Assembly (NCBI GenBank): GCA_016716905.1
Contig: JADJUS010000022.1
Location: forward strand, 744,001 to 808,000
Length of the DNA: 64,000 nucleotides
Direction of reading: 5' to 3'
Source of the DNA: Acidobacteriota bacterium
GTDB taxonomy: Bacteria; Acidobacteriota; Vicinamibacteria; Vicinamibacterales; SCN-69-37
Shown piece by piece: positions 20,696-29,669 of the stretch (within the stretch, counting starts at the first letter, position 1; each line of letters opens with the position of its first letter). A program made the position numbers and the translations under genes. The notes beneath the pieces are model-generated. The model made no database searches, was not told the DNA's origin, and saw nothing but the letters and a program-made list of their open reading frames with translations.

Positions 20696-21832
20696 ATGTC
20701 GCTGCTTCCGCCGCCTATTCTCGTTGACGACGCTTCCGGCCTGCTGGATCTCGCGGCCGCCCTCGCGCCCTGCGCCGCGGTTGGCGTGGACACCGAGTCC
20801 AACAGCCTCCACGCCTATCGGGAGCGCGTGTGCCTGATTCAGTTCTCCACGCCTGCCGCCGACTTCATCGTCGATCCGATTGCCGTGCCTGACCTGAGCC
20901 CGCTGGCGCCCTTCTTCGCCAGTCCCGAACACGAGAAGATCTTCCACGCCAGTGAGGGCGACCTGCTCGTTCTCGGCCGCGACTTTTCGTTCGTGTTCGC
21001 GAACATCTTCGACACGATGTCGGCCGCCCGGACGCTCGGCTGGCCACAGGTCGGCCTTGCCGCAGTGCTCAATACGCAGTTTGGCGTCACGTTGAGCAAG
21101 ACACATCAGCGAGCCGACTGGGGACGACGTCCTCTGAGAGTCGACATGCTCGACTACGCCCGGCTGGATACGCATTACCTGGTGGCGCTGCGCGAACGGC
21201 TGCACGCCGCGTTGGTCGAAGGCGGACTTTGGGCTGAGGCCCAGGAGGACTTCGAACGCCTCGCGCGCGTTCAGCCGAAACCTGCGTCCCCATCGCCCGA
21301 CCCGATGGCATTCTGGCGCGCGAAAGGCGCTCGCGCTCTGCCGCCCGGTCAGGCTGCGGTCCTGAAGGCCGTGTTCGACTATCGCGAGGGTCAGGCCCAG
21401 CGCATCAATCAGCCGCCGTTCAAGGTGATGGGAGAAGAGGTGCTGTTGGAACTGACCCGGCGCGCGCCCGCGAGTCTCGACGAACTGGGTGCGGTTCCAG
21501 GCATGACTCCCGGCCAGGTCCATCGCCACGGTCGGGCATTATTGGCTGCCATCCAGCAAGGCCTGCGCGCACCCGCGCCGCCGGCGCCGGTCGTGGAGGT
21601 GCCGCCCGACGATGTGCTGGCTCGATACGATCGTTTGGTTCAGTGGCGAAAGAAGCGCGCGAATGCACGAGGCGTGGAATCGGACGTCATCCTGCCCCGC
21701 ACGACCCTGCGCGACCTGTCGCAGCGCCCACCGCGTACCCTCGACGAGCTGGCCGGCATTGCCGACTTCGGCCCGCGGCGGCGGGAGTTGTACGGGGAGG
21801 AGATTCTGGCGGTGGTGTCTGGCACGGCCTGA
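20696..21832 (+). CDS. rnd: ribonuclease D-like 3'-5' exonuclease
   Basis: 378 residues. The DEDDy exonuclease motifs are present: VGVDTESNS (Asp32, Glu34), HASEGDLLVL (Asp89) and DYARLDTHYLV (Tyr154, Asp158). Two HRDC-like helical regions follow, the first near 215-290. RNase D trims structured RNA 3' ends such as tRNA precursors. It is one of the few plus-strand genes. A diverged copy of its last 127 codons lies at 32153-32533 in a gene-fragment mosaic. Confidence 0.93.
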   Translation: MSLLPPPILVDDASGLLDLAAALAPCAAVGVDTESNSLHAYRERVCLIQFSTPAADFIVDPIAVPDLSPLAPFFASPEHEKIFHASEGDLLVLGRDFSFVFANIFDTMSAARTLGWPQVGLAAVLNTQFGVTLSKTHQRADWGRRPLRVDMLDYARLDTHYLVALRERLHAALVEGGLWAEAQEDFERLARVQPKPASPSPDPMAFWRAKGARALPPGQAAVLKAVFDYREGQAQRINQPPFKVMGEEVLLELTRRAPASLDELGAVPGMTPGQVHRHGRALLAAIQQGLRAPAPPAPVVEVPPDDVLARYDRLVQWRKKRANARGVESDVILPRTTLRDLSQRPPRTLDELAGIADFGPRRRELYGEEILAVVSGTA

Positions 21833-21849
21833 CTGCGTTCTTGACCGCC

Positions 21850-21896
21850 TTGCAAAAGCAATTCGCTGCGGCTAACATACAACCGAATGGTTGTAT
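21850..21896 (+). promoter_or_regulatory. promoter and palindromic operator of the ArsR/AHSA1 pair
   Basis: TTGCAA (21850-21855) and TAACAT (21873-21878) are spaced by 17 bp, a plausible -35/-10 pair. The perfect inverted repeat ATACAACC-GAAT-GGTTGTAT (21877-21896) overlaps the -10 end and contains the ATG at 21887, so the transcript would be nearly leaderless. An ArsR dimer bound here would block initiation. The ACAACC/GGTTGT type of palindrome is what I would expect for SdpR-like ArsR regulators paired with AHSA1 genes. Confidence 0.6.
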
Positions 21897-22228
21897 TTAG
21901 GAAGCAGAGCGATGAAGCGCTCAACCAGCTGTTCCGCGCACTGGCCGATGGCACGCGACGCGACATCCTGGCGCGGTCGCTTACGGAAACGCTGTCGGTA
22001 TCCGACCTTGCTGCGCGATACGAAATGAGCTTCGCGGCCGTGCAAAAACACGTCGGCGTGCTCGAGCGCGCGGGTCTCGTTCAAAAGCGTGCACACGGCC
22101 GCCAGCAACTCGTGTCCACCAACCACGCTCGGCTCCAGCGAGCCGGCGAGCTCCTCGAATACTTCGAATCCATCTGGCGCCATCGCATGGCGCAGCTCGA
22201 CGAGGTTCTTCTGCCGAAAGGAAAATGA
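21887..22228 (+). CDS. ArsR-family transcriptional regulator
   Basis: 113 residues. The winged helix-turn-helix is clear: LFRALADGTRRDILARSL (helices 1-2), LSVSDLAARYEMSFAAVQKHVGVLE (recognition region) and a basic wing GLVQKRAHGRQQL. No metal-binding cysteine pair is present, so it belongs to the metal-independent SdpR-like group. Its stop overlaps the AHSA1 gene start (ATGA). Its start codon lies inside a perfect palindrome, suggesting autorepression. Confidence 0.92.
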   Translation: MVVFRKQSDEALNQLFRALADGTRRDILARSLTETLSVSDLAARYEMSFAAVQKHVGVLERAGLVQKRAHGRQQLVSTNHARLQRAGELLEYFESIWRHRMAQLDEVLLPKGK

Positions 22229-22710
22229 CGATGCCGCTGACCTCTGTCACCAAAGACCCCGCAACGCTCACCCTCACCGTGGTGGGCGACTATCCCGTTC
22301 CGCAACAACGCCTGTGGGACGCGTTTGCCGACCCACGCCAGCTCGAGCGCTTCTGGGGACCACCCGTCGCGCCCGCCATCTTCACGCATCATGACTTCAC
22401 CGTTGGCGGTCGCGCCGAGTACTTCCTGAGCTTGCCGGATGGAAGCCAGTGGCACGGCTCATGGAAGTTCACCGCGGTGAATCCGATCGACTCGTTTGAG
22501 GCGCTCGACGGCGAAGACAATGCCGAGGACGAGGACATGCCGGCAGGGATGACATTCACGTTCGAAACCACACCGACAGGATCGCGCATGACCTGCGTCA
22601 CACAGTTCTCGAGCATCGAAGCCATGGAGGAGACGGTTCCCGGCATGGAAGAAGGGCTACGCGCCGCGATGCCGCAGCTTGACGCATTGCTTACTGAACT
22701 CGAAGGCTGA
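22225..22710 (+). CDS. AHSA1/SRPBCC-family protein
   Basis: 161 residues with START/SRPBCC helix-grip features: VVGDYPVPQQRLWDAFADPR, LERFWGPPVAPAIFTHHDF and QFSSIEAMEETVPGMEEGLR. Pairing with an ArsR regulator is very common for this family. The ligand is unknown; such proteins often bind small hydrophobic molecules. The gene is translationally coupled to the regulator. A broken remnant of a close relative lies at 19836-19914. Confidence 0.9.
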   Translation: MTMPLTSVTKDPATLTLTVVGDYPVPQQRLWDAFADPRQLERFWGPPVAPAIFTHHDFTVGGRAEYFLSLPDGSQWHGSWKFTAVNPIDSFEALDGEDNAEDEDMPAGMTFTFETTPTGSRMTCVTQFSSIEAMEETVPGMEEGLRAAMPQLDALLTELEG

Positions 22711-22719
22711 GGCCTCGAC

Positions 22720-24927
22720 CTACCGTAGCAGCCCGTCGCGTTCCAGCGCGGCCAACAGCCGCTCGGGCACGATGGGAAGATGGTCCATCCACACTCCGGC
22801 CGCAGCGTGAATGGCGGCGGCGATGGCAGGTACCACCGGGATCATCGTGATCTCGCCGATGCCGCGTGCACCGTATGGACCCGACGGGTCGGCCCCTTCC
22901 ACGGCGATCGTCTCGATGATGGGCGACGCATCGACCGAGGTGGGCAGATTGCAGGTCGAAAGGCCTGGGTGGTCGAACATCCCGCCAAGGGTGGGGCACC
23001 GTTCCTGAAGCGCGTATCCCTGCCCCATCACCACCCCGCCCTCCACCTGGCCCTCGACCAGGTGGGGGTTGATCACGCGACCCGCATCAATCGCGTTCAC
23101 CACACGCAGCACACGCACGGCACCGGTCCCGAGATCCACGCCCACATCCGCCACGCATGCACTCCACGCGTACGAGTACGCGTGACGCGTGGGCGAAGTG
23201 GTGGCCAGCGGATCGGTCGAGGGCGCATGGAATGTCGATGTGACGGTCACCCCCTCCGGCGGCAATGCCCGGCGTCCGCCGCGCGCGGTGACTGCGCGCC
23301 GAGCCTGCTCGCACGCCAGACGCACGGCGTTCCCCGACACAAACGTCTGGTGCGAGGCCGACGCCCGGCCAGCCCCCGGCGCATTTGCCGAGTCTCGCCA
23401 TTCGATCGTGACTGCGCGTGGCGTCGTCCCGAGCGCCTCGGCGGCAATCTGCGCCAGCACCGTCTCGGTTCCCTGCCCAACCTCCGAGGCAGCGACCCAC
23501 ACCGTGATCGCCAAGCGAGTCACGGTGACGCGAGCCGTGGCGTGATCATCGAACCCAAAGCTGAAACCGACGTTCTTCAAGGCGCTGGCCGTACCCCGGC
23601 CGTACCGCCAGTCGCCGCACGACCGTGGCAGGCGCCGACGCCGAGCCCGGGCCGTGGCTGCTGACAGAGTCAGATCGAGTCCTGTGCGGGCAAACACCTT
23701 CGGGCCCGTGGCCAGACGTCCCCCTTCACGCACGAAGTTGCGGCGCCGGATGGCATCGGGCGCCATTCCCAGGGCGTGCGCAAGCTTGTTGACCTGCTGC
23801 TCCATGGCAAACGTCACCTGGTTCACGCCAAACCCGCGGAAGGCACCGGTGTACGGATTGTTGGTGAACACGGCACGGCCAGTCACTCGCACGGCCGCAA
23901 TCGCGTATGGCCCGCAGGCCTGCGAGATGGCATTGGCCATCACTGCCTTCGACGAACTGGCGTAACACCCGGCATCCGCCAGTATGTCAATGCGAGCCGC
24001 GAGAAAACGGCCTTGACGATCGGCGCCGAGCACGTGGCGAATGTGGAACGGATGCCGTTTGCTGTGGCCGCGGATCGACTCGACGCGATCCCACACCATG
24101 CGCACCGGTGCGCCCGCCACCCGCGCCGCCAGCAGGAGCAGAATCTGCAGTGAAATATCTTCGCGTGCGCCGAACGCTCCGCCGATCGTCTGCTGGACGA
24201 TGCGGAGGCCGTCGACGGGCTCGCCGAGCGCCTCGGCCGCCTGGCGCAGATCCTCCTGCGGCCACTGCGTGGCGACGTTCAGCGTGAGGCTGCCGTCCTG
24301 CTCCGGAACGGCGATGCCGGCCTCGGGTCCGAGAAAGGCGTGCTCCACCAGTTCGGTCCGGTACTCGGCGCTGATGACGATCGCGGCTCCAGCCACTGCG
24401 GCGTCGACATCGCCTCGCGCGATCGCCTGCTCGGTGACGATATTCGGGTGAGAGCCGGTGGGCGTACGCCCGGGATGCACCACCGGCGCGTCTTCATCGC
24501 AGGCTCGCTCGGGATCGATCAGTGGGGTCTCGGTCACCAGCTCAAGCTCAAGGCATCCGGCCCCCAATCGCGCGGCTGCCTCAGTGGTGCCCACGACGAC
24601 CGCAACAACATCCGAAGCGCCGCGAATCCGGTCCGTCACCAGCACTTCCTGATCGGATTCCATCAGGCCGAACCGATTGGTGCCCCGGACGTCACCGGCG
24701 GTGATCACCCGGACCACGCCTGGCGTGGCGAGCGTCGCGGCGGTGTTGAGCCGGCGCAGCCAGGCACGGGCCACCGGCGCACGAACCGTCACCGCGTGCA
24801 GGCAGCCCGGCGGCAGTGGGACGTCCTGCGGGTAGAGCGCGGTGCCGGCGGCTTTGGCCACCGCGTCGGTCCGGACGTGGCTGACGCCGACGCACTGGCC
24901 GCTGGTGTGGTCAGCGCGTCGAGCCAT
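22720..24927 (-). CDS. xanthine dehydrogenase-family molybdopterin-binding subunit
   Basis: 735 residues. Large catalytic subunit of a molybdenum hydroxylase. The Q-loop region TIGGAFGAREDIS, the substrate-channel motif YTGAFRGFGVNQV, and the C-terminal GEITMIPVVPAIAAAIHAA with the active-site glutamate are present. The length fits three-subunit enzymes with separate FeS and FAD proteins, both encoded just upstream. The start overlaps the FeS gene by 17 nt. The substrate cannot be told; AFRGFG favours the xanthine/purine-type group over CO dehydrogenase, whose active-site loop differs. Confidence 0.92.
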   Translation of the reverse strand: MARRADHTSGQCVGVSHVRTDAVAKAAGTALYPQDVPLPPGCLHAVTVRAPVARAWLRRLNTAATLATPGVVRVITAGDVRGTNRFGLMESDQEVLVTDRIRGASDVVAVVVGTTEAAARLGAGCLELELVTETPLIDPERACDEDAPVVHPGRTPTGSHPNIVTEQAIARGDVDAAVAGAAIVISAEYRTELVEHAFLGPEAGIAVPEQDGSLTLNVATQWPQEDLRQAAEALGEPVDGLRIVQQTIGGAFGAREDISLQILLLLAARVAGAPVRMVWDRVESIRGHSKRHPFHIRHVLGADRQGRFLAARIDILADAGCYASSSKAVMANAISQACGPYAIAAVRVTGRAVFTNNPYTGAFRGFGVNQVTFAMEQQVNKLAHALGMAPDAIRRRNFVREGGRLATGPKVFARTGLDLTLSAATARARRRRLPRSCGDWRYGRGTASALKNVGFSFGFDDHATARVTVTRLAITVWVAASEVGQGTETVLAQIAAEALGTTPRAVTIEWRDSANAPGAGRASASHQTFVSGNAVRLACEQARRAVTARGGRRALPPEGVTVTSTFHAPSTDPLATTSPTRHAYSYAWSACVADVGVDLGTGAVRVLRVVNAIDAGRVINPHLVEGQVEGGVVMGQGYALQERCPTLGGMFDHPGLSTCNLPTSVDASPIIETIAVEGADPSGPYGARGIGEITMIPVVPAIAAAIHAAAGVWMDHLPIVPERLLAALERDGLLR

Positions 24928-25390
24928 GTCGTCGTCCCGCCTGCTGCACGGCGCGCACGATCTTCGTGTACCCCGTACAGCGGCAGATGTTGCCGGCCAG
25001 CCCGGACCGAATCGCCGCGGCGGTGGCGTTGGCCGGCAACGGGCTGGCCGCCAGGATCATTCCAGGCGTGCAGAACCCGCACTGAATGGCGCCGTGATCG
25101 GCAAACGCGCGACGAAGGCGGCGCAATCGGGGGTTCGTGGCGTGTTCGATCGTTGTCACGGTCCGCCCGTCCGCCTCGGGGGCAAGCACCAGACACGACA
25201 GGGTGGGCTCGCCATCAAGCAGGACCGTGCAGGCGCCGCACTCGCCGACGCCGCAGGCGTCCTTTGTTCCCGTAAGACCGAACCGGTCGCGTACGAGCTG
25301 CAGCAGTGTGGTCGATGCCGTCACGCGGGTCGTTCGCAGGATACCGTTCACGGTGATTGCGACTCTCGTCGCGGTCGCGCGTCGCTTCAT
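24911..25390 (-). CDS. (2Fe-2S) subunit of the molybdenum hydroxylase
   Basis: 159 residues. The plant-type ferredoxin cluster motif is CGVGECGACTVLLDGEPTLSC (four cysteines), and the second cluster is formed by CGFCTPGM and CRCTGY. It carries electrons between the molybdopterin and FAD subunits. It overlaps the FAD gene by 4 nt and the large-subunit gene by 17 nt. Confidence 0.95.
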   Translation of the reverse strand: MKRRATATRVAITVNGILRTTRVTASTTLLQLVRDRFGLTGTKDACGVGECGACTVLLDGEPTLSCLVLAPEADGRTVTTIEHATNPRLRRLRRAFADHGAIQCGFCTPGMILAASPLPANATAAAIRSGLAGNICRCTGYTKIVRAVQQAGRRHGSTR

Positions 25391-26205
25391 CGTGCCCCCA
25401 CGCGCGCCACGGCGCGTCCAAGCACGACGCCGGCCACGCGAAGGCGATACGCGTAGTCCGACAGGCTGTCGGCGTGGACATGGCAGACCGCGCGTAGCGC
25501 CTCATCACGGCGGGAGCGATTGCCGAACGACGCGGCCACGGTGGGCGCCAGGAATGGCCGCCCGCCAAGCCCTCCGAGGGCGACCCGAACGCCGCCGCTG
25601 AATTCAGCCACGCCTGCGGCCGCCAAGGATCGGCTGAAGGCCATCCTGGCGCCGACCTTCTCAAACGCGCTGTGCCTGCACTTGGGCACGTGCACCGCCA
25701 CCACCAACCGCTGGAGCGGCCACTCGGCGGCCTGCGCGCTCATGAAGTCTGCCAGCGGGGAGTGGTCGCACGACTGGCGGTCCGCAACCACCACCATGGC
25801 ATCGAGTGCCAGCAGCGCCGTCGTGATGTCTCCGGCGGCATGCGGCGTGGTGATGTTGCCACCCACCGTGGCGCGTCGCCGCAGGGCCGGTGCGGAGGTC
25901 TGCGCGGCCGCCTCCGCCAGTACGCGCGCGTGCCGGCGCACCAAGGGGTTGGACGACAGTTCGTGGGCCGTGACGAGCGCGCCGATACGCAGGTGGGTGC
26001 CCAGATCGGACACACCAGTGGCGTCGGTGACGCCTTTGATGTCCACGATCTCGCGGACGAACCGTGTCCATGGCTGTTGCGTGGACAGCGCGACGATCAC
26101 GTCGGTACCGCCCGCGTAGATGCAGGCACCAGGACGGGCAATGGCCTGAAGCGCTGCTCGCAAGGTGCGTGGTCGGAAGTAGGAAAAGGCGGGAAGGTCG
26201 GACAT
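25387..26205 (-). CDS. FAD-binding subunit of the molybdenum hydroxylase
   Basis: 272 residues of the CoxM/XdhB type. FAD pyrophosphate-binding motifs are YAGGTDVIVAL (near 31-41) and the TVGGNITTPHAAGD block (near 112-125). The C-terminal domain (ALGGLGGRPFLAP) is present. It is the first of the three enzyme genes and lies 25 bp after a broken glycosyltransferase-like gene, so transcription may read through from the upstream island. Confidence 0.93.
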   Translation of the reverse strand: MSDLPAFSYFRPRTLRAALQAIARPGACIYAGGTDVIVALSTQQPWTRFVREIVDIKGVTDATGVSDLGTHLRIGALVTAHELSSNPLVRRHARVLAEAAAQTSAPALRRRATVGGNITTPHAAGDITTALLALDAMVVVADRQSCDHSPLADFMSAQAAEWPLQRLVVAVHVPKCRHSAFEKVGARMAFSRSLAAAGVAEFSGGVRVALGGLGGRPFLAPTVAASFGNRSRRDEALRAVCHVHADSLSDYAYRLRVAGVVLGRAVARVGAR

Positions 26206-26230
26206 GGGAGGGCCAGCGCCGATCGGGATG

Positions 26231-27125
26231 TTAGCGCGGAACGAACCTGACGCGCGATGGGGGGCCGATCAGGTACCCCACGGCCTCGCCGACGGCGCTT
26301 GCGATCAACCCGAGCGAGACCACCGGCAACTGCCGCCATATGGTCGTGTCGCCGCAACGCACGGCATCGGCCACGAGGCGGACCAGCCGCACGGCCGGGA
26401 TCGCCGGCGCGCCCGCCGCGTACACCAAACGTCGCAACGGGAACCAGCGCCGTCGCCGCTGGTGGCCGAACTGCCGGCCCAGCCGCCAGAGGTCTCGCAC
26501 GAACGGCCCCACGCGGTCAGGGTTGACGACATCCACGAGCGCCGCGGCCTCGAAATAGCACTGGCCACCGCGAGCCAGGAGTTCGTGTTGCAACTGCCAC
26601 CCCGCCTCGAGTGAGGCGTCCAGATCATCGCCGAGCGCGAGGAGTGCCTCGCGCCTGTACGCGCTGTTGTGCCCCGGGACGTCGGCTCGCAGTCCACCCG
26701 GCTGACCGTTCGCCCACCGGCCGTGTTTGATGCGCATGGCTGCCCGGCTTATTGCGGTCTCTGGGTTTGCGTTGCCGATCGACGGCCCGACGACCGTCCA
26801 CGACCCGGACCGGCACGCCTCCATCAGCACGTCCACGGCACCGGGTCGAGGGAAAGGCATGGGCCTGCGCGAAGAGCACCCACGGCGCCGTAGCCGCCCG
26901 TGCAGCCCGCGCCTCGGCCACATCGAGCCGGCCGTCGCCTCCGTCGATCACGATGACCTGATCGAATCCCAGAGCGTGAATGGCTGACGTCGAAATGCTG
27001 GCGCCGTTCACTGCGGCGATGACCATCTGCAATCGCTCGGCGCGATAGCAGTGCAGCGCAGCGGCGACCGCGTCCAGTGAGTCGGTGACCAGAACGACGG
27101 ACACCTCCGGCCCGGACGCCGTCAT
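26231..27125 (-). pseudogene. frameshifted glycosyltransferase-like protein (paralogue of 30836-31802)
   Basis: The start at 27125 overlaps the preceding stop codon (ATGA) and opens a GT-A-like N-terminus (EVSVVLVTDSLDAVAAALHC, then APWVLFAQAHAFP). Near 26850 one extra base shifts the frame; reading resumes as RPGAVDVLMEACRSG, VVGPSIGNANPE and VPGHNSAYRREALLALGDD. The C-terminus has a hydrophobic segment (VVSLGLIASAVGEAVGYLIG). As sequenced the protein is split. The same protein type, also broken, sits at the other end of the island. A sequencing error cannot be excluded from this window alone. Confidence 0.75.
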
Positions 27126-28138
27126 CTCTGCACGTCAGCCAGTTGGTGGAAGGGCTGCCCTGGCTGCAGGTGGAACGACATCCGATTGAGCAAGCCGAAT
27201 ACCCGTGCGAACGCCGCCGGCGGCAGGATCGTCTGCAAGATGAGCACGCCGACAAACGCCCACCGTTTCGGCGACCGCAGGACGGGCGCGGGCGATGTCG
27301 CGACTGACCTGCGCAGAAATCGCCAGGCGGCTGACACCTCACCGTCGATCGCGCAGAATACCGCCATCGCGAATAGGTCCCTCGCCTGACAGAACCGAAG
27401 GCGTTGGGTGGTGACGCGTGGATCGTCACGCCGCGCTTTCTCAAGAACCCGCTGCCCTTCAAGCGCCATCTGCTGATAGTTGCGGGACTCACTGCCCGGA
27501 CTGCGGGTATATCCCACGAGTGTGCAGGGCACCGTCGCGAACCGGACGTGGCGGGCCAGCCGGATCCAGAGATCCCAGTCCTCACGGAATCGCAGGGTCT
27601 CATCAAGGTGGCCGACCTGCTCCAACGCCTCACGACGCATGAGCGCCACGCTGCCGCCAGAGACCATGTCCCACTCGATCATCTCGTCGGCCACGTTGCC
27701 GTTGGCGTCGCCGCCCAGGCGCCAGCCCAGGCATCGGTGCCTCGCATCGATCACGGCCGAGTAACACGACACCACGCCCACCTCGGGGCGCGCGTCAATA
27801 AGCGCCACCTGCCGAGCGAGCTTGTCGGGCAGCCAGAGATCGTCGTGGTCGAGAAACGCGATCAGCTCGCCACGGGATTCGAGAATCGCCCGGTTACGTG
27901 TCGCGCTCGGCCCTCGGTTCATCTGGCGAATGAGCCGGATGCGGGCGTCGGCCGCCATGAGGCGCGCGACGACCTCAACCGTGCCGTCACTCGACCCGTC
28001 GTCGATGACCACAAGCTCGAAATCGCCGAAGGTCTGGCGAAGCGCGCTGGCCAGCGTGGTCTCGATGAAGCCGGCCGCGTTGAATGTGGCCGTCAACACG
28101 CTGACCCGTGGCGACTGCGCCAGGGCAGCGCGGCTCAC
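27122..28138 (-). CDS. family 2 glycosyltransferase
   Basis: About 338 residues from the GTG at 28138, chosen because it forms a GTGA overlap with the P450 stop; an ATG at 28174 is the alternative. GT-A fold with VSVLTATFNAAGFIETTLAS, the nucleotide-binding VVIDDGSSDGT and the DXD-type FLDHDDLWLPDKL. A distal SGGSVALMRREALEQVG and EDWDLWIRLA acceptor region are present. Hydrophobic stretches near the C-terminus may bind membrane. It adds a sugar to an unknown acceptor and belongs to the DegT-P450-GT island. Confidence 0.88.
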   Translation of the reverse strand: MSRAALAQSPRVSVLTATFNAAGFIETTLASALRQTFGDFELVVIDDGSSDGTVEVVARLMAADARIRLIRQMNRGPSATRNRAILESRGELIAFLDHDDLWLPDKLARQVALIDARPEVGVVSCYSAVIDARHRCLGWRLGGDANGNVADEMIEWDMVSGGSVALMRREALEQVGHLDETLRFREDWDLWIRLARHVRFATVPCTLVGYTRSPGSESRNYQQMALEGQRVLEKARRDDPRVTTQRLRFCQARDLFAMAVFCAIDGEVSAAWRFLRRSVATSPAPVLRSPKRWAFVGVLILQTILPPAAFARVFGLLNRMSFHLQPGQPFHQLADVQR

Positions 28139-29669
28139 GCGCTTCCACCACGAGGCGTGAGGACAATGCGCCATGCCGACGACGGTCGCCAATGACGCCA
28201 CGCGCTGTGTTCGGCAGGGCCATCGGCAACGGATTGCCAGTGGTACCCGCGCGCGAGTTCCTCGGCGAAGATGCCACCGACCGTCTTTGTCAGGTCCTCG
28301 CCAAGACACGCATGGCGCAGGCCCGCGCCAAAAGGCGCATATTCGCGGCGCGTGAACGACCGGTGCAGAAACCGATCGGGGTCGAAGGTCTGCGCATGCT
28401 CAAACACCGCAGGGTCCTGGTGACTCTCGCGTACGCAGAGCCGTACGAGCCAGCCTTTCGGGATGACCATGCCGCCGTGCGAAATGTCGCTGGTGGTCGC
28501 GCGGTACAAGTACTCGCTCTGCTCGAGCCGCAGCGTCTCCATCACAACCCGCGTGGACAAGGACAGCGCGCCGCCCTCGTGGGCGGAATCGGCGTGCGCC
28601 GGCAGCCGAAGCCGGTCGGCCCACTGGCCGTGGTCGGTCAGCATCCGCGCGATCCACTGGAGCAGGCCCGACACGTCAGCCCACGTGGTGTGCAGGATGT
28701 ATGCGAGGTTTCCCATGATCGTCGGGTCGTCCACGGAAGCGGGGCTGCTGCGGGCCAGCGCCTCCAGGAAACTGCCAGCGCCAGCGCCTGGCGAATGCCC
28801 GTCGGCTGTGTGTGCGCGCGCGATCGCGACGATCTCCGCCACCGCACTCCGAATCTGGCGGTCGGACGCGCTCGAGGGATTCCGGATGTCGATGACCCTG
28901 TAGAGCGTCTTCAATCGAGCGCGTTCCGCGCTCGCGGGATCGATTCCGAAGAACAGACGCACCCAGATCGAAAACACTGCGCGCTGGATATGGCGGCGAG
29001 GCGGCACGCCGGTGCCGGCAGACGCGTGTGCCATGCGCGCCAGTTCCTGGCGAAACTGGTCGCGGATGAAGGCCTCGTGCAACTCGTACACCTCGCGCGC
29101 CATCGCAAGGCGAAGCACCTGTTTGGCCTCGGCGTGGCGCTCGCGGGGCATGTGACGGAGGAATCCACCTGGGATGAACCGGCCAAACGACCACGGCGGC
29201 GACACCAACACATCGTCGTGCTGGCGGAAAAACTCCGACCCTGCAGACAAACCGACCAGGCAGGCGGTTGGTCGCAGAAACTGACTGGTCTTGAAGGTAC
29301 TTCCCAGGCGCCGACTCTGGTCGGGAGAAAAATCCTGCCGGGTCCATGGACCCAGCGCAAAGGGCCGAGCGAACCCGGTGGCCATCCATGCGCGCGGCCG
29401 CGCGCTACTCCTGAGTGCCAGAGCACGGCGACCATCGCGACGACGGCGGCGGCCGCGGCGCCGCGCACCAGCCCGATCGGGGCAAACGCGGCCAACAGAG
29501 CGATGCCGACGGCGTAGGCCACGACCACTCCCGCCAGCCGCAGGGCTAAGCCTGGAAACGCGCGCCGAAAAGCGGTGCTCGCACACGGAGCAATCGCGGG
29601 CCATGCCGCCACGCTGAGCACCGCCACTTCGACAACGCGCTCGAGTATCTGGCCAGCCATTCGGGTCAC
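28135..29669 (-). pseudogene. cytochrome P450 with N-terminal membrane region, frameshifted
   Basis: The expected start is the ATG at 29669, which overlaps the DegT stop (ATGA) and opens about 100 residues with two hydrophobic segments (VVEVAVLSVAAWPAIA; LRLAGVVVAYAVGIALLAAF), ending at HGWPPGSLGP. Between about 29335 and 29375 the frame changes and the P450 core follows: QDFSPDQSRRLGSTFKTS, the K-helix ETLR (METLRLEQSEYLYR) and the heme-binding FGAGLRHACLG. All core motifs are intact, but the two halves are in different frames. Either the gene is decaying, the base calls are wrong, or a shorter soluble form starts downstream. Substrate unknown. Confidence 0.72.

Noticed and set aside
22720..26205. 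Carbon monoxide dehydrogenase (coxMSL)
   Set aside because: The large subunit shows AFRGFG rather than the Cys-containing active-site loop of CO dehydrogenase, so only the wider hydroxylase family is supported.
28108..29517. 469-codon plus-strand frame
   Set aside because: Antisense to a recognisable P450; no conserved motif and codon pattern typical of a GC-rich shadow frame.
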